A stretch of 64,000 nucleotides of DNA from positions 2,542,001-2,606,000 of the forward strand of contig NC_089457.1 of NCBI RefSeq assembly GCF_026210795.1, given 5' to 3'. Origin of the DNA: Rhizophagus irregularis (Eukaryota > Glomeromycota > Glomeromycetes > Glomerales > Glomeraceae). Under the pieces are notes generated by a model. It was not told the origin of the DNA. It made no database searches and saw only the letters and a list, made by a program, of their open reading frames with translations. Shown piece by piece: positions 10,244 to 21,255 of the stretch. Both the position numbers and the translations under genes were made by a program. The first letter of the stretch is position 1; every line of letters begins with the position of its first letter.

Positions 10244-13200
10244 TCAATTTGTAAAGATTCTATTTAATAAAATAAAAAATTTTATTATTATCTTCAAAAT
10301 TGCTTTATCATGTTTTTCAAAAATAACAAAATTATCATTAATACCTGAAAATTTCATGCTTATAATATTATCATTTTGTTCATAATAATCATCAGAATTT
10401 TTTGGTTCAGGAAGATTATTAAGATCGAGTAATCTACTTGTATAAATAGCTTCCGAATGTGTTTTATATGATAATCCTAAACTGGTAGAAGGAATGCTGT
10501 TATTTAATGAATCGTTGTTTATATCTGCTTCTTTAATTTGCGCTTGCAATTCTTCTGGTTTACATCTCCATTTGTTTATGATATCTTTAACTTCTCTTGC
10601 TATCGGTCGATTTAATGGATCTGCATCTAAACATCTCTTAATTAAATATACAATTAATTGAGGTACCTTAATATTAAACCTTGGTCTAAGTCCTTTACAA
10701 ATTTTTATTGCTAAATTTCTATCATGGCTTAAATCATAATATGGTGGTAGTCCAGAAATTACTTCATACATAATTATACCAAAACTATAAATATCAGCAG
10801 CCTTCGTATAATTTTGTCCTCTTAAAATTTCAGGAGCTATATAAGGTAAAACACCATATACGTTATTTTTTGCATTTTCTGATTCAATATAATTTGCGGG
10901 TTTACATAATCCTAAATCAGTAATAGTAGTATCATATTTAAGCTTTAATATATTTCCAATATGCAAATCTCGATGAATTAATTCCTTTTCATGAATATGC
11001 TCAAGTCCAATTATAATATCATATATATAATCGATCTTTTTATTCCATTTTAATTTGTTATATTCTTTATCTAAATAATTTCGCAAACTTCCATCTTCCG
11101 CATAATCTAAAACCATCATATAATTTTTTGTTTCTGGATCCTGAGTTATTCCATAAAATCCAATAATAAAAGCATTGTTCATTTTTCCTTTATTATGTAA
11201 TGTAACCTACATTAAATAAAATTAAAAATATATTAATAATAATTATAAAAAATCAAAATAAATACTGTAAATCATACCTCATTCATAAATTCTAAAGTTA
11301 CATTTTTTGAATTATCTAAACTTTTCAGAGCTACAAACATGTTTTTATTATATCTATTCCAACAATTATCTTTCCAACTGATTATGTATCCATCAATCCA
11401 ACTTGCTCTATAAACTTTGCCAAATCCACCTTTTGCAATATATTTAATATCATAAAATCTATCATAAGGTATCCATTCTAATACTATTTTGAAAACAGCA
11501 TGGTTATTATTATGAACTAATAGCTGAGTATCTCGAATAAGTTTATCAATATCATCATTACCACTGGTCCAATTTTCAAAATTTTGTTGAAAATGAATTG
11601 TGTTACATATATAATCACATATTCTACACTTATCATTTAAAACCATCATATAATTTTTTGTTCCCGGATTTTGAGTTATTCCGTATAATCTACCGATCTA
11701 CAAATATAATACATTAGCAAAATTAAAATTTTAAAAATATTATTGAATAATAAATTAATTATACCATTTTCGTAAGTTCTAATGTAATATTTTTCGAATT
11801 ATCTAATTCTTTAAAAGTTACAATCATATTTTGATTTACTCTTTTCCAATTTCGACTTTTGCTATTCCATTCAGAAATACATCCATCAATCCATTTTGCT
11901 TTATTGTTCTTTGAAATATTACTAAATCTATTATAAGGCATCCATTCTAATGCTTTTTTCACATTTTTATGAGCAGATAGCCGAGTATCTTGAATAAAAT
12001 TGTCAATATCATTGTTTCCACTAGTCCAATTTTTAAAATTCTGCTGAAAATGAATTGAATTACATATATATTTACAATTTTTACATTTATCATTTAAAAC
12101 CATCATATAACATTTTGTTTCAGGATTTTGAGTTATTCCATAAAATTCATGATCTATTTTAATCTATAAATATAATATGTTAATAAAATTAAAAATTTCA
12201 AAATTTAACTAATAAGTAATTAATTACCTCATTCATAAATTCTAATGTAATAATTTTTGGATCATTTAATTCTTTCAAAGTCACAATTACTATATTATTA
12301 TTTCTTTCCCAATCTTGTTTTCTATAGTCCCAACCACCCCAAACACTTATATTTCCATCAATCCAATTTGATTTATATACTTTCTTGTTTGCAATATATT
12401 CAATATCATAAAATCTATCATAGGGTATCCATTCAAGTGCTTCTTTTACATTTTTATGAGCTGATAGTTGGGCATTTTGAATAAATTTATCAATATCATC
12501 ATTGTCACTAGTCCAATCTTTAAAATTTTGCTGAAAACGTATTGCATTACACGTATATTTACATTTTTTACATTCATCATTTAAAACCATCATATAATTT
12601 TTTGTTTCTGGATTTTGAGTGATTCCATTAGATTTGTTGATCTACAAAATAATGCATTAGTAGAAATTAAAATTTTTAATTTCATTAAATAATAGTTTGA
12701 TTATACCTCATTCATAAATTCTAATACAATATTTTTCGAATTATTTAATATTTTTAGAGTTACAATCATATTTTGTTTTTTTCTTTCCCAATTTTGATTT
12801 TTATCATTCCATTTATAAATATGTCCATCAATCCAATTTGCTTTATATGCTTCGTCAAATCTGCTTTTTTCAATATTATTAAATCTATCAAAAGGTATCC
12901 ATTCTAATGCATTTTCAAATACTTCATAATCAATATGAGCAGATAGCTGAGTATCTTGAATAAATTTATCAACGTCATCATTACCACTAGTCCAATTTTT
13001 AAAATTTTGTTGGAAATGAATTGCATTGCATATATCATTACATTTTCTACATTTATAATTCAAAACCATTACATAATTTTTTGTTTCTGGATTTTGAGTA
13101 ATTCCACAAAAGTTATGATCTATTTTAAACTGCAAAATATAATATATTAGTGCAATTAGATTTTTTTAAATTTTCATAATAATAAATTAATTACCTCATT

Positions 13201-14623
13201 CATAAATTCAGATGTAAAATCTTTTGGACTATCTAATCCCTTCAAAAATACAATCATATTTTTATTTCTCCACCAATTTCGTCTACTATAATTCCAATAA
13301 CTTATTTTTCCATCAATCCAATTAGCTCTATATGTTTTACCAAATATATTTTCAATATTATTAAATTTATCATAAGGTATCCATTCTAATGCTTCTTCCG
13401 CATTTCCATGAGCAGATAGCTGAGTATATTGAATAAAATTGTCAATATCATTATTTCCACTAGTCCAATTTTTAAAATTCTGCTGAAAATGAATTGAATT
13501 ACATAAATATTCACAATTTTTACATTTATCATTTAAAACCATCATATAACATTTTGTTTCGGGATTTTGAGTTACTCCATACAATTCATGATCTATTTTA
13601 ATCTATAAATATAATATCGATATGTTAATAAAATTAAAAATTTCAAATTTAACTAATAAATAATTAATTAGTACCTCATTCATAAATTCCAATGTAATAA
13701 TTTTTGGATCATTTAATTCTTCTAAAGTCACAATTATATTATTATTTCTTTTCCGATAGTCCTCCCAAACACTTAAATTTCCATCAATCCAATTTGCTTT
13801 ATATACTTTCTTGTTTGCAATATATTCAATATCATAAAATCTATCAAAAGGTATCCATTCTAGTGCTTCTTTTACATTTTTATGAGCAGATAGCTGAGTA
13901 TCTTGAATAAAATTGTCAATATCATTATTTCCACTAGTCCAATTTTTAAAATTCTGCTGAAAATGAATTGAACTACACATATATTTACATTTTTTACATT
14001 TATCATTTAAAATCATCATATAACGTTTTGTTTCAGGATTTTGAGTTATTCCATAAAATTTATGATCTATTTTAATCTATAAATAATATGTTAATAAAAT
14101 TAAGAATTTCAAATTTAACTAATAAATAATTAATTACCTCATCCATAAATTCCAATGTAATAATTTTTGGATCATTTAATTCTTTCAAAGTTACAATTAT
14201 ATTATTATTTCTTCCCCAATCTTGTTTTTCATAGTCCCAACATTTTATATTTCCATCAATCCAATTTGCTTTATATACTTTCTTGTTTGCAATATATTCA
14301 ATATCATAAAACCTATCATAAAGTATCCATTCTAGTACTTCTTTTACATTTTCATGAGCTGATAGTTGGGCATTTTGAATAAATTTATCAATATCATCAT
14401 TACCACTAGTCCAATTTTTAAAATTTTGCTTAAAACGTATTGCAAAACATATATAATTGTATCTTTTACATCCACATATTTCATGTGATGGTTTAATTAA
14501 CTTATTGATACCTTTGATAAAAAAATCCATTGAAACTTTTTTAATTTCAAATGAATTCAGTAAAATAATTAAAGAATATAAAAAAGTGATTAAATAAAAA
14601 AAAAAATTAGAAATAAGGATCAT
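10244..14623 (-). CDS. Protein kinase (TKL-like) with seven tandem N-lobe modules, eight exons
   Basis: I infer exons 14138-14623, 13675-14076, 13195-13602, 12707-13129, 12228-12641, 11765-12163, 11278-11697 and 10244-11206. Every exon is a multiple of three, every intron (61-72 bp) is GT-AG and phase 0, and the join is open for 1,304 residues. The ATG at 14623 is used because the frame upstream has only a TTG. The N-terminus is a hydrophobic signal-anchor-like segment (FFFYLITFLYSLIILL). Each of the seven modules has a Cys cluster (CxxCxxxC), NWTSGN, EWIPYDRF, NWIDG, a beta-3-like VxLK and EFMNEV. Only the last, at 11278-11697, keeps the glycine loop GGFGKVYRA. The final exon has the C-lobe: HRDLHIGN near 10970, DLG in place of DFG near 10915, and APEIL. 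It is probably an active or near-active membrane-tethered kinase; the role of the extra modules is unknown. Confidence 0.8.
11278..14138 (-). repeat. Array of seven duplicated kinase N-lobe exons
   Basis: The unit is about 400-425 bp of exon plus a 61-72 bp intron. Each unit downstream of the first begins with a piece of the kinase hinge (YGITQNPETKNYMMVL) fused directly to the Cys-rich start of the pre-kinase segment. The duplication junction therefore lies inside MMVL, and each unit is a permuted exon-intron segment. Numbering from the 5' end, units 1 and 5 share IRF, NAQLSAH and ANKKVYK. Units 3 and 6 share CKNC and NNDIDNF. Units 4 and 7 share a longer EVFENALEWI/HAVFKIVLEWI stretch. Unit 2 has an N-half like units 3 and 6 and a C-half like units 1 and 5. 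Introns are conserved between units too. Confidence 0.9.
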
Positions 14624-14846
14624 GTTAGCCGAAGCCAAAAATGCTTTTCATTTTATTTTTATCTCTTATATTGTTTAGTTTCATATGACCAATATTTACA
14701 TCCACGGTTGTAGTACAGATGTACCATGTGTTAATATTATTTATTTTGTAACTTTTGTACAAGGCGAAAATGGAAATTTTACTAGCTTTGTAGAGACCAC
14801 AGTGTAACCGTCAAAAAAAGCCCAAGCACGTGATTCAATGAACATG
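14624..14846. other. 5' flank of the kinase array gene
   Basis: AT-rich sequence with no coding signal; it should hold the promoter of the minus-strand kinase gene. I see no motif I can name with confidence. Confidence 0.4.
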
Positions 14847-14854
14847 TGATTTCG

Positions 14855-15594
14855 GGCCATCCTTAACCTGATCCACCGGTCCAGATGCTTATTCTGGACC
14901 AGTCAACTTTTGATTGGCTAATCAGCCCTTTTATTACATAACTCCGGCATAATTTATTTTATCTCTTACTCTTCCTATCTTTCACTCTTTCTCTATTCTT
15001 TTTTGTGGTATGTTAGTACTTAGTATTTCATATTTCATTTCAGTTTGTATATTTTAATTTTAATTGTATTTATTGTAGTTTTATGATAATACTAAATGTT
15101 TTTTATTTTCTTTTTGAAGAGTTTTATGATATATTGATATTATTCTGGAAATCAAGTGTTTTTTTTTTAAGTTTTGGGGTTAAGCAAAGTTGTTCAAAAA
15201 AGGTTGTAAATTACATATTTATAACAAAACTTTTAAAGCTAATATAATACTATTACTTTGTACTTTTGTTTTGATATTAACGTTAAAATAATTTTAATAA
15301 TAAAATTACAGTAAAAAATAATGTAAAGACCTTTTTTATAAAGTTATATACGCAATTTTACTTATTTATTAATAAAGTTTAATAAAATGCATACCAAAAT
15401 ACAAATTTTAAATAACATATTACTTTAAAACGGTAGTATTAAATGCTTTAAAAAAAGGCATTTCGTAACTTTTTTTTTAAAAAAACGCGAATTGTTTTTT
15501 TTTCCAAGACAAATGTTACACAAAACAATCTCATCCAATTAGATTTGCTGGTCCAGGATAAGCATCTGGACCGTGGCCCAGGATAAGGATGCTC
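14855..15594. mobile_element. Non-autonomous TIR element, 740 bp, 9-bp target duplication
   Basis: The left end, GGCCATCCTTAACCTGATCC then ACCGGTCCAGATGCTTATTC, pairs with the right end (GAATAAGCATCTGGACC-like, then GGATAAGGATGCTC). The 9-mer GTGATTTCG lies immediately outside both ends, at 14846-14854 and 15595-15603, as expected for a hAT- or Mutator-type insertion. The interior is AT-rich and non-coding. Confidence 0.8.
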
Positions 15595-15613
15595 GTGATT
15601 TCGTCACCCAGGA

Positions 15614-15960
15614 AGTTGTAACAAAATTTACCAATCATTTCCTAAAATAGCTGATAAATTTTGGCAATAAAAAAAATATTTTTTTTATATTCCAAATAAA
15701 ACTTAACATATACTTTATACGGCCCTAAAATTTACAAAATGTATGTATTTTTGCCTTCAGAGCAAGTTTACTTAGAATACCAAAGAGGGTTTTAAATGCC
15801 ATTTTTGAAAAAATATATATAAAAAGCCAAAAGATTGCATGTAAAATTACGGATAATATATAATTTAAAATATGTATAAATTTATATCTTGTTTTATTTA
15901 AAAAAAAAAAAGATATTTTTAGTGATATTTTAGGAAATGATCGGGTAAAAATTGTCACGT
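15614..15960. mobile_element. TIR element, about 345 bp
   Basis: The left TTTACCAATCATTTCCTAAA pairs with the right TTTAGGAAATGATCGGGTAAA. It has no coding capacity and abuts the 740-bp element on the left. Confidence 0.55.
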
Positions 15961-16588
15961 GATCGAAGAATTTCTTTGGTTGTTATTTATGGCGCAGTTT
16001 TGATGATTCCGAAATATTTAATGATTTATTAATATTCAAATTCATTTCATTGGCTCTTTAGATTATGATATGAGTGAATTAAACGATAACAAAAGTTTAA
16101 GAACTTTAAATTATAATTAGAATGAAAAAAGTATTGGATAATAAGGAGTTAAAATTATTGACGTCCTCTTCTTAATATAAAAACCATTCCATATTGTAAA
16201 TTATTAAATATATATGTATTTTTTTTTTATTAGTAACGCGCAGTTCTCTTTATTATAATAGATTTAATAACCTAAATACATTTATACAAAAGACTACAGT
16301 AGACATAACACTAAAATACATTAGATTATTCTATCTACTAACCTGTTTAAAACGGAAGCAGGTGCCTACACCTACTTACTAATTCTATACCGATATTTAA
16401 TGACTAATTTGCTATCAATGTATCAGAAAAATATAGTAGAAATATATTGCGAAAATTTCTTATTTGGCTATGTGATCTTATACCCCTTTTTAACTAAAAT
16501 GAAAAACTAACTCTATTTCTTCTAAAATTTGCTTATGTTTGAATGTATGAGTTAATCACTTTCGCTGTCACTACCGTCTACCGACTCT

Positions 16589-16842
16589 ACCGTCTAGCAC
16601 TGTATAGTATTCCCCTTTGAGCGTACCCCATTTTATTTATAAGACCCAGTTATTTTACTAGGTACAAAATTTTTACTCTTGTTTAGTACCCCCTAATTCT
16701 GGTAACAAACTTAATTCTGGTAAAATACCGAGTATTATATAAGGTATAAAATATAGTTCTAACAAAATACCCCGGGTATTATTCAATTTTTGACCAGGTT
16801 TTTTGTATAAGACCCGGGACACTATATGCGGTGCTAGACGGT
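16589..16842. mobile_element. MITE, about 254 bp
   Basis: ACCGTCTAGCACTGTATAGT on the left pairs with ACTATATGCGGTGCTAGACG plus GT on the right; a second inner pair is TATAAGACCC on both sides. It is non-coding. Confidence 0.65.
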
Positions 16843-17511
16843 ATCTTCTCTTCCCCCTGAGTTACGCTTTTTGTTCCCGTTCAATTCATCGGATTCCGGT
16901 TCGATAGCCTTTTCTTGTTTTCTGAATCCATACTTCCGCTTATATCTTTATAATTGTTAATTGTTTCCTGATCCGGAATTATATTTTCTGGTCCCTTAAT
17001 AAATTATTAAATATATTAATTATACGATGATTATTGTTTTACTAATTTTATATCTTATGTTTAATCCATAATACATAGTAAATAATAACAGCCTATCTAA
17101 ACATCGCTCATTTTTTAGATGAGATATTTACTAGTAAATATATTCATCATTAAATAAAACATTAATTTTTGATCGTAATTATTTTCATAATTTGCTCGGA
17201 TAAACGAAATGAATGGTCAGTTCCGAAATAAGGATCATCTGAGGTTTGCGCAGCGAGTGCGCAGCGGAACATGTATAAACTAGTTGAGGAGTAGTTACTA
17301 TTGATATGAAGAATATATTGTCATGAAGGGCCAAAATGTCCTTATATTTCGCATAATTTTATAAAATATGAATGAATAGGAGGTAGTTTTTGAAATTTTT
17401 TTTTTACCTTTAAGCAGTAAACATCTCGCACAATTTTTTTTAAGGTGTGACATAGTTGATTAACTTGGGACTAGTTTTTCTCAAATGCAATAATAAGGTG
17501 GGTCAGTGGGT

Positions 17512-17543
17512 GCTCGTCTCGACGTCTCGACGTCTCGTCGTGA
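17512..17543. repeat. Short GTCTCGAC tandem repeat
   Basis: Three to four copies of (C)GTCTCGAC in a GC-richer island of an otherwise AT-rich stretch. Its role is unknown. Confidence 0.6.
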
Positions 17544-17867
17544 TTCTATTAATCTATTATGGCACGAAACAAAATTAATTTACAAATCAATTCTCAATAC
17601 AGGAGATCGGGATAGCGAGGTATTATTAAATAAAATGACTTAATAGAATAAATAGAATATCGTAGAAAAATAAGAAAAATAAGCACACTATAAAAAATCA
17701 TATAAAACCGAGGTAATCAAATTCAATGGTTAATAAAAAATTATTTTAATGTATATGAATATAATAAATTAAACGTAATATATTTTAAAATTCCAAGAAT
17801 TAAACAACAAAATTAAAATTAACTTCTAATTTATAAATAAAAATATATATATATAAAACTCCAAGAA

Positions 17868-19427
17868 TTAAGTAACAAACTTAACTTCAAATTTATAAAT
17901 ACTACCAAAATCTACAATTTTTACTCCTTTAGCATTAATTTGATCCAATAATTCAGAAGATTTCTTATTATTTTTAAAACAATTTTCTATATTAAATATA
18001 CTTAATAATTTTAATTTACTATTAGTTCTTTCAATAAAATTTAAAATAGTTTCAAGAAATTCTAAATCAACATTACAATTAAAATGAATTATTTCTAAAT
18101 TATTATTATGACAATTTTCTAAAAATTTCTTAAAATATTTATATCTACGAGAACGAATAGTAATTTCTTTAAGATTAATAGGTAAATTAATTGCTAAATT
18201 CGTAAATAACAAATCACGTAATTCATAATGATAATTAAATTTAATATGTAAAATTCTTATTCTTAAATTTTTAAAATAATTTGTAAAAAGATCAGGAAAA
18301 GTTAAATATTTAGTTTCAATGTCTAAAGTGTTAAGATTTAAACAATAAATTGATAAATTTTTCATAATTGAAATTGTTAAATTTTCTGAAAATAATAATA
18401 AACTTTGTAAAGATTCACCTAAATATTTGATTATTGAAGCTGTAATATTATGATTCCAATCATTACATGAAAGGATTAATTCTTCCAGTTTAAATGATGC
18501 AAAAGTTAGGATATCAATTTCATCTAATAATAATCCACAACAATAATGAAATTTTAAATATTTTAAATTATGTAAACTTATAAAATTCTTTAAAGAAATA
18601 TTCTTAAAATTAATATGTTCAAATTCGATATAAACTAAAGAATATTTTTGAAATTCTAAAGATATCAAGATATTATTTAATAAAGTATTATCACAAGATA
18701 ATTTGAAATCTTTAAGATTTTTTTGTTTTTGAATAACTTTACAAAGTTTTTTAAAAATGTAAGAATTATTTTGAATATAATAAGAAATAGAAATTTCCAA
18801 TCGTTTCAAATTTAAACAAATATTTTCCATATCGATAAGAAGTTCTTTTGTCATATTAGTATCATGAAATTGTAATGTTAATGAATCTAAATTTGATAAA
18901 TTTGAGGTGAGATTTTTAATATTTAAAAATTTTATATCAGAAATTGTAATATAAAAATGTTTGATATTTGTACATTTTTTTAAAATTATTTGAAAAATTA
19001 ATGGAAGAATATTTTTAGATAAATTATCACGTTGAGTAAATGATAATTTTGAATAACTTTCAAACCATTTAATAATTATTAAATTCATTGTACTAAAATC
19101 AAAAATTTTCAAATATTTTGGATATTCAAATAATGGTTTATTATATTTTATATTAATATTATTAATAAAATTAAAATTAATATTATTAAGTTTTAATTGA
19201 TTTTTTAATAATAATAATTCTTCTTTATCAAAGCATGAAATCAAAGTTAAGATAATTGAATAACTATTTTCAGCCATTCTTATAAAAGGATTTGCGTATA
19301 GCAAAGGAACCGTGATTTCACACCATGATCTATCAACTAATAAACAATTTAATAAAGTTGAACGATCATTTTGAAATTGATTTAAAATATAGTAAATACA
19401 ATCATAAGGTAAATTAGGTAAAGTCAT
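17868..19427 (-). CDS. F-box/LRR-like protein
   Basis: The predicted protein has 519 residues. The F-box lies at about residues 3-45 (LPYDCIYYILNQFQNDRSTL and RSWCEITVPLLYANPF); irregular leucine-rich repeats fill the rest and the C-terminus has LLDQINAKGVKIVDF. Such proteins are usually Skp1-binding substrate receptors of SCF ubiquitin ligases, with the LRR part choosing the substrate. I chose the ATG at 19427: a longer frame opens at 19517, but the three intact paralogues here start right before the F-box. It is a single exon. A TIR element lies about 150 bp upstream, so the promoter is short or partly made of transposon DNA. Confidence 0.85.
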   Translation of the reverse strand: MTLPNLPYDCIYYILNQFQNDRSTLLNCLLVDRSWCEITVPLLYANPFIRMAENSYSIILTLISCFDKEELLLLKNQLKLNNINFNFINNINIKYNKPLFEYPKYLKIFDFSTMNLIIIKWFESYSKLSFTQRDNLSKNILPLIFQIILKKCTNIKHFYITISDIKFLNIKNLTSNLSNLDSLTLQFHDTNMTKELLIDMENICLNLKRLEISISYYIQNNSYIFKKLCKVIQKQKNLKDFKLSCDNTLLNNILISLEFQKYSLVYIEFEHINFKNISLKNFISLHNLKYLKFHYCCGLLLDEIDILTFASFKLEELILSCNDWNHNITASIIKYLGESLQSLLLFSENLTISIMKNLSIYCLNLNTLDIETKYLTFPDLFTNYFKNLRIRILHIKFNYHYELRDLLFTNLAINLPINLKEITIRSRRYKYFKKFLENCHNNNLEIIHFNCNVDLEFLETILNFIERTNSKLKLLSIFNIENCFKNNKKSSELLDQINAKGVKIVDFGSIYKFEVKFVT

Positions 19428-19571
19428 TTTTAAAAGAAAGGGAGTTCTGGAAATAAGAAACAAAATGAATGAGAATTTATAAATTAAATTGTTGTACAGA
19501 CCAAAAAAGATCGGCATTGTAAATATTTAAAAAATTTAGAATAATTCTTTTATATTAAATATCTAATACTA

Positions 19572-20528
19572 TATACTTTGTAGCCGAAACGGCGAAACGC
19601 CCCTAGTTTCGGCCTAGTTTTCGTTTCGGTTTTCGGCCGTTTTCTGAAACCGAAACCCTGGCCGAAATCCGAAACTATGTCGAAACCTAAAAATAGGAAT
19701 ATAATCAGACAAAGAGATCAGCTGATCTACATCTTAAATCCAGATTTAACGTAGTACCTCAAACTTTCTTTATTTTCTTTCCCTTATTCTCCTATAATAA
19801 ACACTAATGGCATAACCTATTAAGGATTTAATTAAATTTTTTAATTAAAAGTTGATTGGTTCTTTAAAAAGGGCATCCTATTAGCAAAATATGGGAATTT
19901 TTTGTCTCCAAAACGTGAAGATTTTATACTGAGACATAACCAAAGAAGTGGATGATAATGAAATTCAAAATTCACAATTATAACTTTTTTATTATAGTAA
20001 ATAAGTAGTAAATAGTAATTTAAATTTTTACAATTTAGCATTAATAATGTATAAATTTAAATAACAGAAAATTGCTAGCGGTGATTGTCACCATACCAGC
20101 ATTATGATGCACTTTTGGCCTGAATAAAACACTGACCGGCATTACATCATAAATCCACCACTGGTGATATTTAGCAATACCCTAAATAATAATATCTGAT
20201 ATAATAAAAATAAATGTATGTTATATTTTAGTAACAAAATAAATATTAAAAAAGGGTTTGTAAGTTTCGGACTTTCAGCCTATAATAAAAGATAGTTTCG
20301 GAGTTTCGGCCAGGATTTCTGATTTCGGCATTAGTTTCGAACTTGGGTTTCGGATTCGGCTAAAGAATTAAAAAAAACGTTGCGAAACGTTTTTTTCTAA
20401 TATAATATAGTGAAAAAAACGTTTTCGCAACGTTTTTTTACTAAAGATTAAAAAAAACGTTGCGAAATGTTTTTTTTCTAATATAATATTGTGGCCATAT
20501 CTTTTGGGAAGTTTCGGCTACAAGTATA
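19572..20528. mobile_element. TIR element with CCGAAA-rich ends, about 957 bp
   Basis: TATACTTTGTAGCCGAAAC on the left pairs with GTTTCGGCTACAAGTATA on the right. Both arms are packed with CCGAAA/TTTCGG words, like subterminal binding sites for a transposase. Near the right end lie three copies of a self-complementary word around AACGTTGCGAAACGTT (about 20368-20478). No transposase frame is visible, so it is probably non-autonomous. Confidence 0.75.
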
Positions 20529-20631
20529 GAATACTAAAGTTAAAAAATATATGTTGACTACGAAATGCATAATAAATCACGTTAAATACTAATTTCAGAA
20601 TCCAGATCCTGTGATTGCGTGCCCTTAACGA

Positions 20632-20770
20632 CTTAACGTACAGTAAAGGTGTACGATGTTAACATACGAACTGGCCCGAGTTTAGAAGTTATGCTCTTGC
20701 ACGTGATAGCGTTAACGTTAACTCTGGTCAGTTTGTACATTAATATCGTACACCCTCGCTGTACATTAAG
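20632..20770. mobile_element. Tiny foldback MITE, 139 bp
   Basis: CTTAACGTACAGTAAAGGTG with TACGATGTTAACATACGAAC pairs with the right half (TTGTACATTAATATCGTACA, CCCTCGCTGTACATTAAG). The two arms of about 45 bases make up most of its length. It lies about 490 bp upstream of the F-box gene that follows. Confidence 0.7.
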
Positions 20771-21255
20771 GAATCCCCCTAAGACTACCCAATCGTAACC
20801 TCGTAACCTGAAAAAAATGTCGCGAAATGGCCGGCATTATGCAACTTGACTGAAATTAAGTGTAGCGCACATGTGATGGATAGTGCGTGTTGAGTAGGAT
20901 TTTGTACTAAAAAAATTTCAAATCCCCTAGATACTTATGAAAAAAGGAAAACAAAGAAGGGTGAGACGCTGGTGATGAAAAAATGTCACGTGACATTTTT
21001 TTCACGTTACGCTAGGAAAATCATCACGTAATTACTGCGGTTGTCATCTGATCCATTATTACTGTATCATTACTATTTAAGTAAATCGGACCGATCATGA
21101 TAAAATCCCGTAGATTCCTGCAAGCTTTTATACTTAATTAGGTTATAGGTATTCCACATGTGTTGCACATATTTCTATATTTATAACAACAAGTTTTCCG
21201 AGCAAATTTTTTTTTTTTTTCGCACTTTTTCTCAATTGTGAACTTTTTCCTTAAA

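Noticed and set aside
10244-14638. Separate short genes for each kinase-like frame
   Set aside because: Shared splice sites, uniform phase 0 and lengths in multiples of three show that they are exons of one gene.
16860-17000. Minus-strand charged frame (KRKYGFRKQEKAIEPESDEL) next to a MITE
   Set aside because: Under 50 codons, no start, no similar sequence elsewhere in the window.
17868-19517. Longer F-box protein starting at 19517 with a hydrophobic N-terminus
   Set aside because: All three intact paralogues start directly before the F-box; the extra 30 codons are probably 5' UTR.
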